DNA of 64,000 nt from Clostridium sp. (GTDB lineage: Bacteria; Cyanobacteriota; Vampirovibrionia; Gastranaerophilales; Gastranaerophilaceae). Below the pieces are notes generated by a model. It did not search any database, was not told the DNA's origin, and saw only the letters and a program-made list of their open reading frames with translations. The DNA is taken from NCBI GenBank assembly GCA_018362895.1, contig JAHALR010000001.1, positions 248,001-312,000 on the forward strand, given 5' to 3'. Both the position numbers and the translations under genes were made by a program. Within the stretch, counting starts at the first letter, position 1. The number at the start of each line of letters is the position of its first letter. This document shows, in pieces, positions 1 through 9,540 of the stretch.

Positions 1-57
1 TAACAAACTTTTCTTTTAGCAGGTTTATACCAAACACACTAGTTCAAGGAGAGAATA

Positions 58-513
58 ATGAATCAAGTATTATCATTTAAAGCAAGAATTTCAGGTTTAA
101 ACAATCCAAATTTAGAAACAGAATTTGAAAAAAAGACATTTCAAGACACAAAACATTCTGTCAAAATATTACAGGATAAAGACACCTATGCAGATGTATT
201 TGTAATGTACAAAAATGGAAAACCCAGTGCAAAACATCTTAACTTAACAATCAGCAAAAAAAATGGTGAATACACGCTAGAAAGTCTCTTAAAGCTTTTC
301 AAAATCCTAAAAATAAAAGAAGCAGAAAACTTCATATTAAAAAGCAAAAATGCTAAAAAAGAAAAAGATTTTATTGAAGAAATGAAAGAATTAGACAAAG
401 AAGATGAAAAAAATGCAAAAATAATCTCTCTTATCGAAAATTCAGGAAAATTCGGTGACAACGAAGAAAATATTAGTGAAACATTAACTGATATAAAAAA
501 AATCAAAGGCTAA
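58..513 (+). CDS. Hypothetical protein, charged, lineage-type
   Basis: Encodes 151 residues. I do not recognise a family. An AAGGAGAG Shine-Dalgarno sequence sits just upstream of the ATG, so the start is secure. The N-terminal half looks like a small mixed alpha/beta fold with alternating hydrophobic residues. From about residue 85 the protein is very rich in Lys and Glu and probably helical or coiled. There is no signal peptide or membrane segment, so it should be cytoplasmic. It stands alone and converges on the pyrophosphatase gene, with a shared hairpin terminator between them. Function unknown; that it is a real gene is fairly sure from the RBS, codon use and terminator. Confidence 0.75.
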   Translation: MNQVLSFKARISGLNNPNLETEFEKKTFQDTKHSVKILQDKDTYADVFVMYKNGKPSAKHLNLTISKKNGEYTLESLLKLFKILKIKEAENFILKSKNAKKEKDFIEEMKELDKEDEKNAKIISLIENSGKFGDNEENISETLTDIKKIKG

Positions 514-530
514 TAGCCTAATTTTATAAA

Positions 531-564
531 AAACTCCGCTTAACCAAAGAGTTAAGCGGAGTTT
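531..564. terminator. Bidirectional intrinsic terminator
   Basis: A perfect 14-bp inverted repeat (AAACTCCGCTTAAC and its complement) with a 6-base loop lies between two convergent genes. T-rich or A-rich sequence flanks both sides, so it can stop transcription from either direction. Confidence 0.85.
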
Positions 565-583
565 CCTTTATTTATTCCTTTAA

Positions 584-3019
584 TTACTCTTCTTCTTGAG
601 CTTTTTCAGGAATTCTCATCGCATAGAATGATCTCCATACAAATACCAAAGCAATCACTAAGAATATCCAGCCTGCAATAGGCGCAATATGTCTGAATGA
701 TTCATTGATAGATATTTCCATAGCCAACAAACCAAATAAAGTTGTGAACTTGATAATCGGATTCATTGCTACTGAAGAAGTATCTTTGAATGGGTCACCA
801 ACTGTATCACCAACAACTGTTGCATCATGCAAAGGTGTTCCCTTTTCACAAAGATCACATTCAACGATTTTCTTAGCGTTATCCCAGCATCCGCCTGCGT
901 TTGCCATAAATACAGCCTGGAAAAGACCGAAAATAGCAATCGCAATCAAATAGCTTACAAAGAATGCAACAGGTGCAACTGTTTTGCAAGCCGGAGCTGA
1001 AAGACAAGCAAAGGCTAAAGCAAATGCAAATAAAGCTATGAAGATATTAACCATACCTTTTTGTGCATATTGAGTACAGATTTTAACAACTTCTTTTGAA
1101 TTTGCAACATTAGCTGTTTTAACACTTTCATCATCAATTTTGATATGTTTTTTAATGTATTCAACAGCTCTGTAAGCACCGGTTGTAACAGCCTGCATAG
1201 ATGCACCTGAGAACCAGTAAATTACAGCACCACCGGCAAGCAAGCCGAGGATTGTGTAGGGGTTAAGAAGGTTTAATACAGCTTCAGGTTCAATGCCCAA
1301 TGTATTTTTGATTACAAGAATCAAAGAGAAAATCATTGTAGTAGCACCTACAACAGCTGTACCAATAAGAACCGGTTTTGAAGTAGCTTTGAAAGTGTTG
1401 CCTGCACCATCATTTTCCTCAAGTTGTGCTTTAGCAACTTCAAAGTTAGGTTTGAAACCGAAGTCTCTTTCAATTTCTTCTGCAACGCCTTCACGTTCTT
1501 CAATAAGTGATAACTCGTAAACAGATTGTGCGTTATCAGTAACCGGACCATAACTGTCAACAGCAATCGTAACAGGCCCCATTCCCAAAAAGCCGAATGC
1601 AACCAAACCGAAAGCAAATACTGAAGCATAAATCATTACGATATCAGGAATCATTGTGCTGAAGTAATAAGCAAGTCCCATAAGGAATACAATTACCATA
1701 CCAATCCAGAAACCTGAGAAGTTACCGGAAACAATACCTGAAAGAATTGTTAATGAAGAACCGCCTTCACGTGAAGCTGTAACAACTTCTTTTGTATGAA
1801 TAGCGTTAGGGCTTGTAAAGATTTTAGTAAATTCAGGAATCAAAGCAGCGCCCAAAGTACCGCATGAAATGATACCTGCTAATACTAACCAAAGGTTTCC
1901 ACCCAAACTACCCAATAACCATTTGCTGACACCGAATGTCATGATTATTGAAAGAATTGAAGTTAACCAAACAAGGTTAGTTAAAGGTTTTTCAAAATCA
2001 AGTTTTTCTGATTTTCCAAAAAGTGCTTGAGTTAAGCCTGTGTTAATCCAGTATGCAACAACTGAAGTAACAATCATTAAGAATCTCATAGTAAAGATCC
2101 AGGTTAACAGAGGGATTTGATATTCAGGGAATACACCCAGAAGAATAAATGAAACAAGAGCAACCCCTGTTACACCATAAGTTTCAAAACCATCAGCTGT
2201 CGGTCCGATAGAATCGCCTGCGTTGTCACCTGTACAATCCGCAATAACACCAGGGTTTCTCGGATCATCTTCTTTGATTTTGAATTGAATTTTCATCAAG
2301 TCAGAACCGATATCAGCAATTTTTGTAAAGATACCGCCTGCTACACGAAGAGCAGATGCACCTAAAGACTCACCGATAGCAAAACCGATAAAGCATGCGC
2401 CTGCAAGATGTCCCGGAACAAACAACAGAATTACAAGCATCATTATAAGCTCAACACTAACGAGCAATACACCGATACTCATACCTGCTTTTAAAGGAAT
2501 GTTCAAAACTTTTAAAGGTTTTGCTTCAAGAGAAGCAAAAGCAGTTCTGGCGTTTGCAAGAGTATTCATTCTGATACCAAACCATGCAACACCGTAAGAA
2601 CCAAGAATACCGATTACAGACCACAAAAGGATTAAAGCAACTCCTTTAAAGCCCATGTGCTGCAAACCGCCAAAGTAAAAAGCAATACAGCAGCCAATCA
2701 GTATTTCCAATGCAAGCAAGAATTTACCTTGTTGAATAAGGTAAGTTTTGCATGTCTCAAAAATAGTATTTCCAATTTCAGCCATTGCTGAATGAACTTT
2801 GTAATTTCTGACTTTAATAAATTCAATTAAGCCAAAAATTAAGCCTAAGATAGAAATACCAATACCCAACAACAGCAGGTTAAAGCTGTTAGGGTCTTTA
2901 GCCAGATTTGGTACAACCAAATCGGCTTCCCCTGCAAATGCAGAGTTGGCAGCTAAAAGAATAGCGAATGCAGATAAAACACCGCCTTTTAGCAAACCAG
3001 ACCATTTTAAGTTAGCCAT
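584..3019 (-). CDS. hppA: Membrane-bound ion-translocating pyrophosphatase
   Basis: Hydrolyses pyrophosphate and couples this to H+ (or Na+) pumping across the inner membrane. At 811 residues it is longer than many relatives because of an N-terminal extension with a signal-like hydrophobic stretch ending near ANSAFA. About 16 further membrane segments follow. Signature active-site loops are visible: EDDPRNPGVIADCTGDNAGD, then TADGFETYGVTG in the first half, and GDTVGDPFKDT near the C-terminus. The K+-dependence site reads GNTFKA, with Lys where K+-dependent enzymes have Ala, which by family knowledge suggests K+-independence. The GDNAGDS variant resembles Bacteroidetes-type enzymes; ion specificity is not settled from sequence. 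It is monocistronic with its own promoter. RBS AGGGAG precedes the ATG. Confidence 0.95.
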   Translation of the reverse strand: MANLKWSGLLKGGVLSAFAILLAANSAFAGEADLVVPNLAKDPNSFNLLLLGIGISILGLIFGLIEFIKVRNYKVHSAMAEIGNTIFETCKTYLIQQGKFLLALEILIGCCIAFYFGGLQHMGFKGVALILLWSVIGILGSYGVAWFGIRMNTLANARTAFASLEAKPLKVLNIPLKAGMSIGVLLVSVELIMMLVILLFVPGHLAGACFIGFAIGESLGASALRVAGGIFTKIADIGSDLMKIQFKIKEDDPRNPGVIADCTGDNAGDSIGPTADGFETYGVTGVALVSFILLGVFPEYQIPLLTWIFTMRFLMIVTSVVAYWINTGLTQALFGKSEKLDFEKPLTNLVWLTSILSIIMTFGVSKWLLGSLGGNLWLVLAGIISCGTLGAALIPEFTKIFTSPNAIHTKEVVTASREGGSSLTILSGIVSGNFSGFWIGMVIVFLMGLAYYFSTMIPDIVMIYASVFAFGLVAFGFLGMGPVTIAVDSYGPVTDNAQSVYELSLIEEREGVAEEIERDFGFKPNFEVAKAQLEENDGAGNTFKATSKPVLIGTAVVGATTMIFSLILVIKNTLGIEPEAVLNLLNPYTILGLLAGGAVIYWFSGASMQAVTTGAYRAVEYIKKHIKIDDESVKTANVANSKEVVKICTQYAQKGMVNIFIALFAFALAFACLSAPACKTVAPVAFFVSYLIAIAIFGLFQAVFMANAGGCWDNAKKIVECDLCEKGTPLHDATVVGDTVGDPFKDTSSVAMNPIIKFTTLFGLLAMEISINESFRHIAPIAGWIFLVIALVFVWRSFYAMRIPEKAQEEE

Positions 3020-3074
3020 CTTTTTTCTCCCTTGTCCTCTTCCATCAAAAGGACCATTTTCTACACATACCCCA

Positions 3075-3102
3075 ATTGTACACGAAATACAGTTATACGC
3101 AA
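3075..3102 (-). promoter_or_regulatory. Sigma70-type promoter of hppA
   Basis: On the minus strand TTGCGT and TACAAT are separated by 16 bases, about 55 bases upstream of the pyrophosphatase start. The wider region 3020-3293 holds nothing else that I can support. Confidence 0.6.
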
Positions 3103-3293
3103 GAACTTAATACTGTTTATTTACTATACTTTTGTATATAATCTTTATTCCTTGCAAAAGATAAAATTATTTGATATTATGTTTATTACATTTTTTAAAA
3201 ATGTATCTAGAAATTGGCAATTTTTCTTCACAGAATGTTTTTATATACATGTGAAGGTGAAATAAAAAAATTTCGTGTGAAAGGAAGTCTTTA

Positions 3294-3401
3294 ATGTTGA
3301 AGGAAGTTATTTGTAAGTTTTTAGAAAGTTTTATTGCGGGATTATATGAATTAGCTCCCGTGTATATTTGTGTTGAATCTAACAATCAAGACAAATATTA
3401 A
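3294..3401 (+). CDS. Possible small protein (35 aa)
   Basis: This is a short ORF in an otherwise empty 0.5-kb intergenic region. It begins MLKEVICKFLESFIAG and ends NNQDKY. AAAGGA lies about 8 bases before the ATG. The first 25 residues could form an amphipathic or hydrophobic helix, followed by APVYIC and a polar tail. That layout loosely recalls cyclic autoinducer or small membrane peptides, but no AgrB-like processing gene is near. It may equally be chance. Confidence 0.3.
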   Translation: MLKEVICKFLESFIAGLYELAPVYICVESNNQDKY

Positions 3402-3540
3402 ATTTTAAAATTAGAGATTTGGGTCTAGAGAAAAAATAATCCTTTTGTTTTAACAGTATGCATTTTTCATATTTTTTACTGTATAATATTGGTAAACTAA
3501 TATTAAAGTGCTTTTTCATAAAACAGAAGGATTATTTTTT

Positions 3541-4734
3541 ATGGCTGCAAACACACAGATTATCATCATAGAAAGAGAAGAAAATTCCAGAAATATTATA
3601 AAAAATTATCTTTCTGAAGTAGAAGATGTTACTGTTAAAAATATTCAGATAAAAGAATTTTTCAATTACGAACCGGCTCTTGAAAATATTCCAACAACTG
3701 AAAAGTGCATAATTTTTCTTGATACATCAGATGAAATTGAAAAATCCATTGAGTTTATTAAAACAATAAAAAAACATAATAAAGAAGCTTTCATCATTGC
3801 TTTATCAAACAAAACCTCAACTGAAACAATAATAAAAGTAATGAGAGCAGGTGCAAAAGAATTTCTAACCAAGCCAATCATAAAAACAGAATTCAATGAT
3901 GTAATAAAAAATGTTTTTAAAGAAATTGAAAATACTGAACCTGTTGAATCCTGCAAAATTATTTCGACATTTTCAAATAAAGGAGGAATCGGTAAAACAT
4001 CAATAGCTGTAAATCTTGCTGTTGAATTGGCTCAAATGTCAAAAGAAAAAGTCGCACTTATCGACCTGAATCTTCAACTCGGGGATGTAGCTACTTTTCT
4101 TGATATGACTCCAGCTTTTGCTATGGATTACATAGCAAAAAATATACAAAATCTCGATGAATCAGAGCTTTTGAAATCACTATCCAGATACAAAAACACA
4201 AGCCTTTATGTTATAGCTGATCCTTTGAATATTGATAAATCACAAGAAATAACGGCAGAAGAAATAAAAAATATCTTAACAGCATTAAAAAAGACCTTCT
4301 CATATATTGTTATTGATATTGGAACAAATATAGATTCAAAAACTATCACTGCGCTGGATTTGTCAGATTTGATTCTTTTGATAGCAATAGTCAATCTGCC
4401 AGCAATAAGAAGTACACAAAGATGTATGGAATTGTTCGACAGACTTGGTTATAAAGATGAAAAAATCAAGCTTGTTCTCAATCGTTATATGGAGAACGAA
4501 GAAATTAAAACATCAGACATTGAAGAAGTAGTAAAACAAAAAGTATACTGGAAAATTCCCAACAACTATCTTACAATGATGTCAGCAATAAACAAAGGCG
4601 TTCCAGTTAATGCAATTAATGCAGAGTCAAATATAGGAATAAACTACAAAGAATTTGCATCAAAGCTTTCTGATTATTTGATTACACAAACGTTAAATAA
4701 AAACTATAACAATAAAAACACAATAAATATATAA
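3541..4734 (+). CDS. CpaE/TadZ-like ParA-family ATPase with receiver-like domain
   Basis: A 397-residue protein starting at the ATG behind AGAAGGA; an in-frame GTG at 3508 has no better RBS. Residues 1-125 resemble a response-regulator receiver: the C-terminal FLTKPI motif is present, but the acidic pocket after strand 1 reads EREE and phosphotransfer is uncertain. Residues about 140-390 form a MinD/ParA-type P-loop ATPase with the deviant Walker A KGGIGKTS near residue 148, then ALIDLNLQLGD and a Walker B-like YIVIDIGT. CpaE/TadZ proteins place type IV pilus (Tad) or other machinery at the membrane. No pilus genes are in view, so the cargo is unknown. TATAAT at 3482-3487 is a likely -10. The next gene follows after 13 bases and is probably co-transcribed. 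Confidence 0.85.
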   Translation: MAANTQIIIIEREENSRNIIKNYLSEVEDVTVKNIQIKEFFNYEPALENIPTTEKCIIFLDTSDEIEKSIEFIKTIKKHNKEAFIIALSNKTSTETIIKVMRAGAKEFLTKPIIKTEFNDVIKNVFKEIENTEPVESCKIISTFSNKGGIGKTSIAVNLAVELAQMSKEKVALIDLNLQLGDVATFLDMTPAFAMDYIAKNIQNLDESELLKSLSRYKNTSLYVIADPLNIDKSQEITAEEIKNILTALKKTFSYIVIDIGTNIDSKTITALDLSDLILLIAIVNLPAIRSTQRCMELFDRLGYKDEKIKLVLNRYMENEEIKTSDIEEVVKQKVYWKIPNNYLTMMSAINKGVPVNAINAESNIGINYKEFASKLSDYLITQTLNKNYNNKNTINI

Positions 4735-4747
4735 CCGGAGAAAAACA

Positions 4748-5176
4748 TTGTCACTACGAGAAAGATTGAGAAGTAAAAAAGAAGCAAAAATAAAAAAAAC
4801 ACAAAGTAAACCCAAACAACAGCTTTGTGAATTTAAAATATCAATTGAAAAAGTAGCAAAAGCAGTAAACAAGATTAATAACGTATCTGATTTGGGTAAT
4901 ATTGTACAAGAATTTTCCAAATTTTTAAGCACATTACCTACTGAAAATGCAAGCATAACATTTAGCGGCAGCTTTGATTTAGGTCAGAGAACTCTTCTAA
5001 ATTGTGTTCTTTCAAATTTTCTTGAAGAAGGTGAAAAACCTGCACAAACATCTTTTGAAGAACAGGAAGAAGAATCAGAACCAATAAAAGAACCTTCAAA
5101 GTTAATAAAAAAGAGAAAATCATTAAAATCAAAGTTGGAAAACGCTGACGAAGAAAACGAAATTATTAAAGAATAA
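4748..5176 (+). CDS. Hypothetical protein, co-transcribed with CpaE-like ATPase
   Basis: A 142-residue, highly charged protein with no recognised domain. The start is a TTG preceded by CCGGAG at 7-base spacing; no nearby ATG fits. The first 25 residues are strongly basic (MSLRERLRSKKEAKIKK), the middle could form helices, and the C-terminal third is Glu- and Lys-rich and probably disordered. It lies directly downstream of the CpaE-like ATPase, so it may be a partner or adaptor, but that is inference from position only. Confidence 0.65.
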   Translation: MSLRERLRSKKEAKIKKTQSKPKQQLCEFKISIEKVAKAVNKINNVSDLGNIVQEFSKFLSTLPTENASITFSGSFDLGQRTLLNCVLSNFLEEGEKPAQTSFEEQEEESEPIKEPSKLIKKRKSLKSKLENADEENEIIKE

Positions 5177-5183
5177 AACAGTT

Positions 5184-5651
5184 TTATGAATGTTGTTTCT
5201 CAAAGTCAAGCAAGAATGATTTAATTGACGAAGAATCATCAAAGCCAAGACTATATTTTCCTATCTTTCCATTTGAATTAATAATTCTATGGCATGGAAT
5301 AATTATAGGAATTGGATTTTTTGCCATAGCATTTCCTATTGCTCTACTTGCATTAGGATTACCGACCATTTCCGCCAATTCTTTATATGACTTTGTTCTT
5401 CCATATCTGACTTTCAATAGTTCATCATAAACATGCTTTTGAAAATTTGTACAATTATCTAAAGCCAGAGGAATATTAAAGGTATGGAGTCTTCCCTCAA
5501 AATAAGCTTCAAGCTGATCAATTACTCTGTAATTAAACGTAGAACATTCAAAATCATTCCGTTCTTTAACCAGCTCGATTTTATGCAACGCTGTATCTGA
5601 TGAAAATATTTTTAGAACACCTATCGGTGATTTATAAAAAGCTACTTCCAT
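5184..5651 (-). CDS. ogt: Methylated-DNA--protein-cysteine methyltransferase
   Basis: Suicide repair enzyme that transfers the alkyl group from O6-alkylguanine (or O4-alkylthymine) to its own cysteine. It has 155 residues, the usual size for Ogt without an Ada domain. The active-site IPCHRI motif lies near residue 120. Upstream is the helix-turn-helix region that grips DNA, with YGRTKSYKELAEMVG followed by NASRAIGNAMAKNPI, where the conserved Arg finger and Asn hinge fall. The gene is convergent with the preceding gene (7 bases apart) and probably follows argS in the same direction. Confidence 0.95.
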   Translation of the reverse strand: MEVAFYKSPIGVLKIFSSDTALHKIELVKERNDFECSTFNYRVIDQLEAYFEGRLHTFNIPLALDNCTNFQKHVYDELLKVRYGRTKSYKELAEMVGNPNASRAIGNAMAKNPIPIIIPCHRIINSNGKIGKYSLGFDDSSSIKSFLLDFEKQHS

Positions 5652-5703
5652 AATTCAATTATACAAAAAAATTCAAAATGTGTCGATATTTTTAGAAATT
5701 CAG

Positions 5704-7467
5704 TTACATTCTCTCCGGTGCATCAACAGCCAGAAGGTCAAGAGCAGTCTTTATAACTGTTGAAACAGCCTTAACAAGAGCCAACCTTGATGCAGAGAGT
5801 TTTTTGTCATCCGACAAAACTCTTGAAAATGTATAAAACTGGTGAAAAGCTCCCGCAAGCTCCTGCAAATACTTACATATAATATACGGAGCTCTAAGCT
5901 TTGCAGCGGCAAGCACGACCGGCTTGAACTCTTCTAATTTTAAGATAAGTTTTTTAGCCGAAGCGAAAGATTTTTCGTCATCCACCGACCATAATAAATC
6001 AAGATCAGCATTCATAACCGCCTCATCAAGCTCCTCCTCGCTGAACAAAGGAGATATCTTTTCTTTAGTTTCAACATTTACTCGCTCATTAGAGGCATTT
6101 CTAAAAATAGAACAAGCTCTAGCGTGCGCATATTGCACATAGAATACAGGGTTTTCATCTGTTTTTGATTTAGCGAGTTCAATATCAAAATCAAGAGTTG
6201 TATCAATACTTCTGATTATCATCCAATATCTGGTAGCATCCACACCAACTTCATCAACAAGATCCTCAAGTGTAACCATATTTTTTCTTTTGCCCATACG
6301 AACAGCTTCACCGTTCATGACAATATTTACAAGCTGTCCCAAAAGGACCTCAAGTTTGTCAGGATTATCTCCCAGAGCTTCAATTGAAGCTTTCATTCTA
6401 GGCACGTATCCATGATGGTCAGCGCCCCAGATATTAATAAGTTTGTCAAAGCCTCTTTGAATCTTATCATGGTGATATGCAATGTCAGCAGTTAAATAAG
6501 TATTTGAGCCGTCAGATTTGCGAAGAACTCTGTCTTGATCATCACCAAATAAAGAAGACTTAAACCAGATTGCATCATCTTTTTTGTAAAGCATATTTTT
6601 TTCTTTTAATTTATTAACACAAGCTTCAACTTTACCCGACTTATGCAAATCAGTTTCAAAGTAAAAATTATCAAAATGCGTACGAAATTTAATGAGAAGC
6701 TCTTTTTGAAGATTTAGCATTTTTATTTTTGCATAATTTGATAAAATATCAAGCTGCTGTGTTTGCAACTCTTTTATATTTTTAGGCAATGCCTCTGCAA
6801 CAGATTTATTTTCAGCAACAAATGCTTTTGCAAGAGGAACAAGATATTCTCCGGGATAAAAAGCTTTTCTTTCAGTCTCATCAACAGGAAAATCAACTTT
6901 TTCGCCTAATTCTTGCAAAACTCTGATATAAAGTGAGCGTCCAAGATTTTTAATCTGATTGCCGGCATCATTAACATAAAATTCTTGATAAACATCATAT
7001 CCGGCAAATTTCATCAGATTAGCAAGAGCGCTGCCCATTGCCGCCCAACGCCCATGACCGATATGAAAAGGTCCTGTCGGGTTTGCCGAAACATATTCAA
7101 GAATAACTTTCTGTCCTTCTCCATAATCATTTGAACCATATTCTGACTTATTATTCAATATTTCTTCCACAATAGCGTTTAAAAAGGATTTTCCCAGCTT
7201 AAAATTGATAAAACCCGCCACTGTTGTAACTTCACAATCCTCAAGCTCAATATAATCAGCAATTTTTTGTGCAATCTGAGGTGGTGCCATTTTTGCAAAT
7301 CTTGATAAAGAGGAAACGTTTACCGCAATATCACCAAAATCGTCATTTTTAGGGATTTCTGTTTTCAAAGAAAACTCGTCTGACTCTTTCATCTGTCCAA
7401 GAGCCGAATCTTTTAGTGCAGATTTTATAGCATTTTCTGTTACATCAAGAATATATTGTTTTAGCAT
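5704..7467 (-). CDS. argS: Arginine--tRNA ligase
   Basis: Charges tRNA-Arg with arginine in the cytoplasm. The 587 residues match the family length. The N-terminal Add1 domain (about 1-110) precedes a class I catalytic core with the HIGH motif FHIGHGRWAAMG near residue 135. A KMSKS-like region reads RMGKRKNMVTLEDL near residue 395. The C-terminal DALR anticodon-binding helical domain ends in the family-typical APERM. No damage is seen. It is followed by ogt and preceded by a small hypothetical gene. Confidence 0.97.
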   Translation of the reverse strand: MLKQYILDVTENAIKSALKDSALGQMKESDEFSLKTEIPKNDDFGDIAVNVSSLSRFAKMAPPQIAQKIADYIELEDCEVTTVAGFINFKLGKSFLNAIVEEILNNKSEYGSNDYGEGQKVILEYVSANPTGPFHIGHGRWAAMGSALANLMKFAGYDVYQEFYVNDAGNQIKNLGRSLYIRVLQELGEKVDFPVDETERKAFYPGEYLVPLAKAFVAENKSVAEALPKNIKELQTQQLDILSNYAKIKMLNLQKELLIKFRTHFDNFYFETDLHKSGKVEACVNKLKEKNMLYKKDDAIWFKSSLFGDDQDRVLRKSDGSNTYLTADIAYHHDKIQRGFDKLINIWGADHHGYVPRMKASIEALGDNPDKLEVLLGQLVNIVMNGEAVRMGKRKNMVTLEDLVDEVGVDATRYWMIIRSIDTTLDFDIELAKSKTDENPVFYVQYAHARACSIFRNASNERVNVETKEKISPLFSEEELDEAVMNADLDLLWSVDDEKSFASAKKLILKLEEFKPVVLAAAKLRAPYIICKYLQELAGAFHQFYTFSRVLSDDKKLSASRLALVKAVSTVIKTALDLLAVDAPERM

Positions 7468-7546
7468 AATTCACCTTTTTAAACACATCGTAAAAATACG
7501 GACATAGTCCAAGTCAATTATATCCAAAACATATTCAGAAAAACAG

Positions 7547-7744
7547 CTAGTTGTTAGTTGATGTAGCCAAAAACTGTTTTTTCATTGTATAACAGTAAAA
7601 ATTGTCTACATTTTCAATGCAATCATCCAATACCCTGATTAATCGTATCAAATCATTTTGCATTTTTATATGCTTTAACTGATTTTCATCATAGGTATAT
7701 TCATCATTATTGAAAATATGTTCATTATCCCTGTTCATGTTCAT
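7547..7744 (-). CDS. Small hypothetical protein (65 aa)
   Basis: A 65-residue acidic, Asn-rich protein with a probable helix, LKHIKMQNDLIRLIRVLDDC, and a short polar tail. AGGGA lies 5 bases before the ATG, supporting translation. No domain is recognised and no membrane segment is present. It sits alone between argS and ispD. Confidence 0.5.
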   Translation of the reverse strand: MNMNRDNEHIFNNDEYTYDENQLKHIKMQNDLIRLIRVLDDCIENVDNFYCYTMKKQFLATSTNN

Positions 7745-7857
7745 AAATATCCCTAATTCATTACATGTACTTTATCGGAATAATTCTTAAAAACTTTATA
7801 AAATTGCATCAAAGTGTAAAGTTATATTAAACACAGGATTAATAAACTACCTCAAAC

Positions 7858-8541
7858 TTATTCATTAATAAGCATTTGAGCCAAATAAATGTCTTTTTTC
7901 GTTGTAATTTTAATGTTAGTATAATCACCTTCAACAACATAAACATCTCGACCAAGATGTTCAACCATGCCTGAATCATCAGAAAAGTTCTGTCCTTCAA
8001 GTTTTTGATGAATAGAAAGAATCATTTTATAATCAAAAATCTGTGGAGTCTGCACACACCATAAAAAGTCTCTGTCCGGAGTTTCAACAATCTTGTTATA
8101 TGAATCAACTTTCTTGATAGTGTCAACAGCTTTAACTGCAACTATGGCAGCACCCGATTCAATTGCTTTTTCAATACATTTTTCTATATTTATTTTTTTT
8201 ATCAAAGGTCTTGCTGCATCATGAATAGCAACAATATCAGGTTCAGAGCAAGCCTTTAAAGCATTAAACACGGATGCTTGTCTTGTTGCACCACCTCTGA
8301 CAACTTTTAAATTTGGGATATTCCTTGTCATATTTAAAATTAAAGATTCAAGACCTTCTGAAGCAGAAACAATAATTTCAAATGGATTTATATCAAGAAA
8401 TGCATCTATTGAGTGAAGAATAACCTCCCTTCCGTTTATTTTTTCAAGCAGTTTATTTGTTTTTCCATATCGACTGGAGGACCCGCCAGCTGGAATAATT
8501 ACCGACAATTTTATTTTATCTTTTTTATAATTCTTACCCAT
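7858..8541 (-). CDS. ispD: 2-C-methyl-D-erythritol 4-phosphate cytidylyltransferase
   Basis: Third step of the MEP isoprenoid pathway: CTP plus MEP gives CDP-ME. The 227 residues fit the family. The nucleotide-binding loop IIPAGGSSSRYG is near residue 15 and is followed by the Lys of TNKLLEKI. The conserved HDAARPLI and the C-terminal TQTPQ-like WCVQTPQIF and DDSGMVE blocks are visible. The start overlaps the end of thiL by 8 bases, indicating coupled translation. The first ten residues are basic and may be an extension. Confidence 0.95.
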   Translation of the reverse strand: MGKNYKKDKIKLSVIIPAGGSSSRYGKTNKLLEKINGREVILHSIDAFLDINPFEIIVSASEGLESLILNMTRNIPNLKVVRGGATRQASVFNALKACSEPDIVAIHDAARPLIKKINIEKCIEKAIESGAAIVAVKAVDTIKKVDSYNKIVETPDRDFLWCVQTPQIFDYKMILSIHQKLEGQNFSDDSGMVEHLGRDVYVVEGDYTNIKITTKKDIYLAQMLINE

Positions 8542-9505
8542 TATTGTTTCCCTTAAAGTGATTAAAGCTTTTCTTCGAAAAAAGTTTATTATTTATAATA
8601 CATTCATTATCTTTCCAATGAATAATTACAGGCTTATCAGCAATCCTTTCCACAACTCTTCCTATTTTAAAAAAATGATTCTTATCTAACTTTTTATAGT
8701 CCTGCTCACTGATACACCCCACAAGCTCAAAATCTTCCCCTCCCCATAAAACAAGAGATTCCCATTCTTTTGAATAATATTTTTTTAGTTCATCACTAAC
8801 AGGTACAGCTTCAAAATCTATATCCAGTGTCACACCGGCTGCTTCAGAAATCTTAAATAAAGCATCACCAAGCCCGTCAGAACTATCTATCATAGCAAAA
8901 TCTTGTTGAGAAATTTGCATTATTTCTCTGCTTTTTCGAAGCTGAGCAACAGGATTCAGATGTTTTTTTATTAAATATTCACAACTTTTATCACCATTCA
9001 TTAAAAGTTTTAAACCACCGGCACTGTCACCATGGGGTCCTGTTACAAAAACAACATCCCCTTTTCTTGCATTAGCTCTGGAAACTTTTGTTTTACAAAC
9101 TTCTTTTCCTATTGCACAAATTGATATAAAAACACTATCCGCTCCTGTTATATCACCACCAACCACTTTAACATCAAACTCACTACATACATCATTTATA
9201 CCCTTATAAAAATCTTCAACAAACAAAACATCAACAGAATCATTACAGGATAAAGAAATAGTAAGGTACAAAGGTTTTGCACCGGCAGCAGCTAAATCAG
9301 AAAGGTTTACAGAAGCAGCTTTTCTTCCCAAATTATATGCATCAGTTGTTGAAAGAAGAAAATGAACACCCTCAACTAATGAATCATGGGTTACATATAT
9401 ACCAAGTTCTTGCAAATAAGCACAATCATCTCCCAGATAAGAATTATCTGAGAGAATATTGTTTATAACATTCAAGAATTGCTGTTCTTTTGAAATAATA
9501 TCCAT
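8534..9505 (-). CDS. thiL: Thiamine-monophosphate kinase
   Basis: ATP-dependent phosphorylation of thiamine monophosphate to the active cofactor TPP. The 323 residues are typical. Key blocks are GDDCAYL near the N-terminus (metal and ATP-binding Asp pair), VTHDSLVEGVHF, NLSDLAAAGAKP, VGGDITGA and, near the C-terminus, DSSDGLGDAL and GGEDFEL. It is first in a two-gene unit with ispD. No other thiamine genes and no TPP riboswitch are seen upstream. Confidence 0.96.
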   Translation of the reverse strand: MDIISKEQQFLNVINNILSDNSYLGDDCAYLQELGIYVTHDSLVEGVHFLLSTTDAYNLGRKAASVNLSDLAAAGAKPLYLTISLSCNDSVDVLFVEDFYKGINDVCSEFDVKVVGGDITGADSVFISICAIGKEVCKTKVSRANARKGDVVFVTGPHGDSAGGLKLLMNGDKSCEYLIKKHLNPVAQLRKSREIMQISQQDFAMIDSSDGLGDALFKISEAAGVTLDIDFEAVPVSDELKKYYSKEWESLVLWGGEDFELVGCISEQDYKKLDKNHFFKIGRVVERIADKPVIIHWKDNECIINNKLFSKKSFNHFKGNNNG

Positions 9506-9540
9506 ACAGCAATTTTATCATGCTGAAATCAGTTTTTATC

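Noticed and set aside
3032..3265. 77-codon frame upstream of the pyrophosphatase gene
   Set aside because: It begins inside the hppA leader, has Phe/Tyr-rich low-quality composition, lacks an RBS and overlaps the predicted promoter.
7747..7857. Possible RNA or gene between the small protein and ispD
   Set aside because: No ORF with RBS, no clear hairpin and no promoter pair; treated as plain intergenic sequence.
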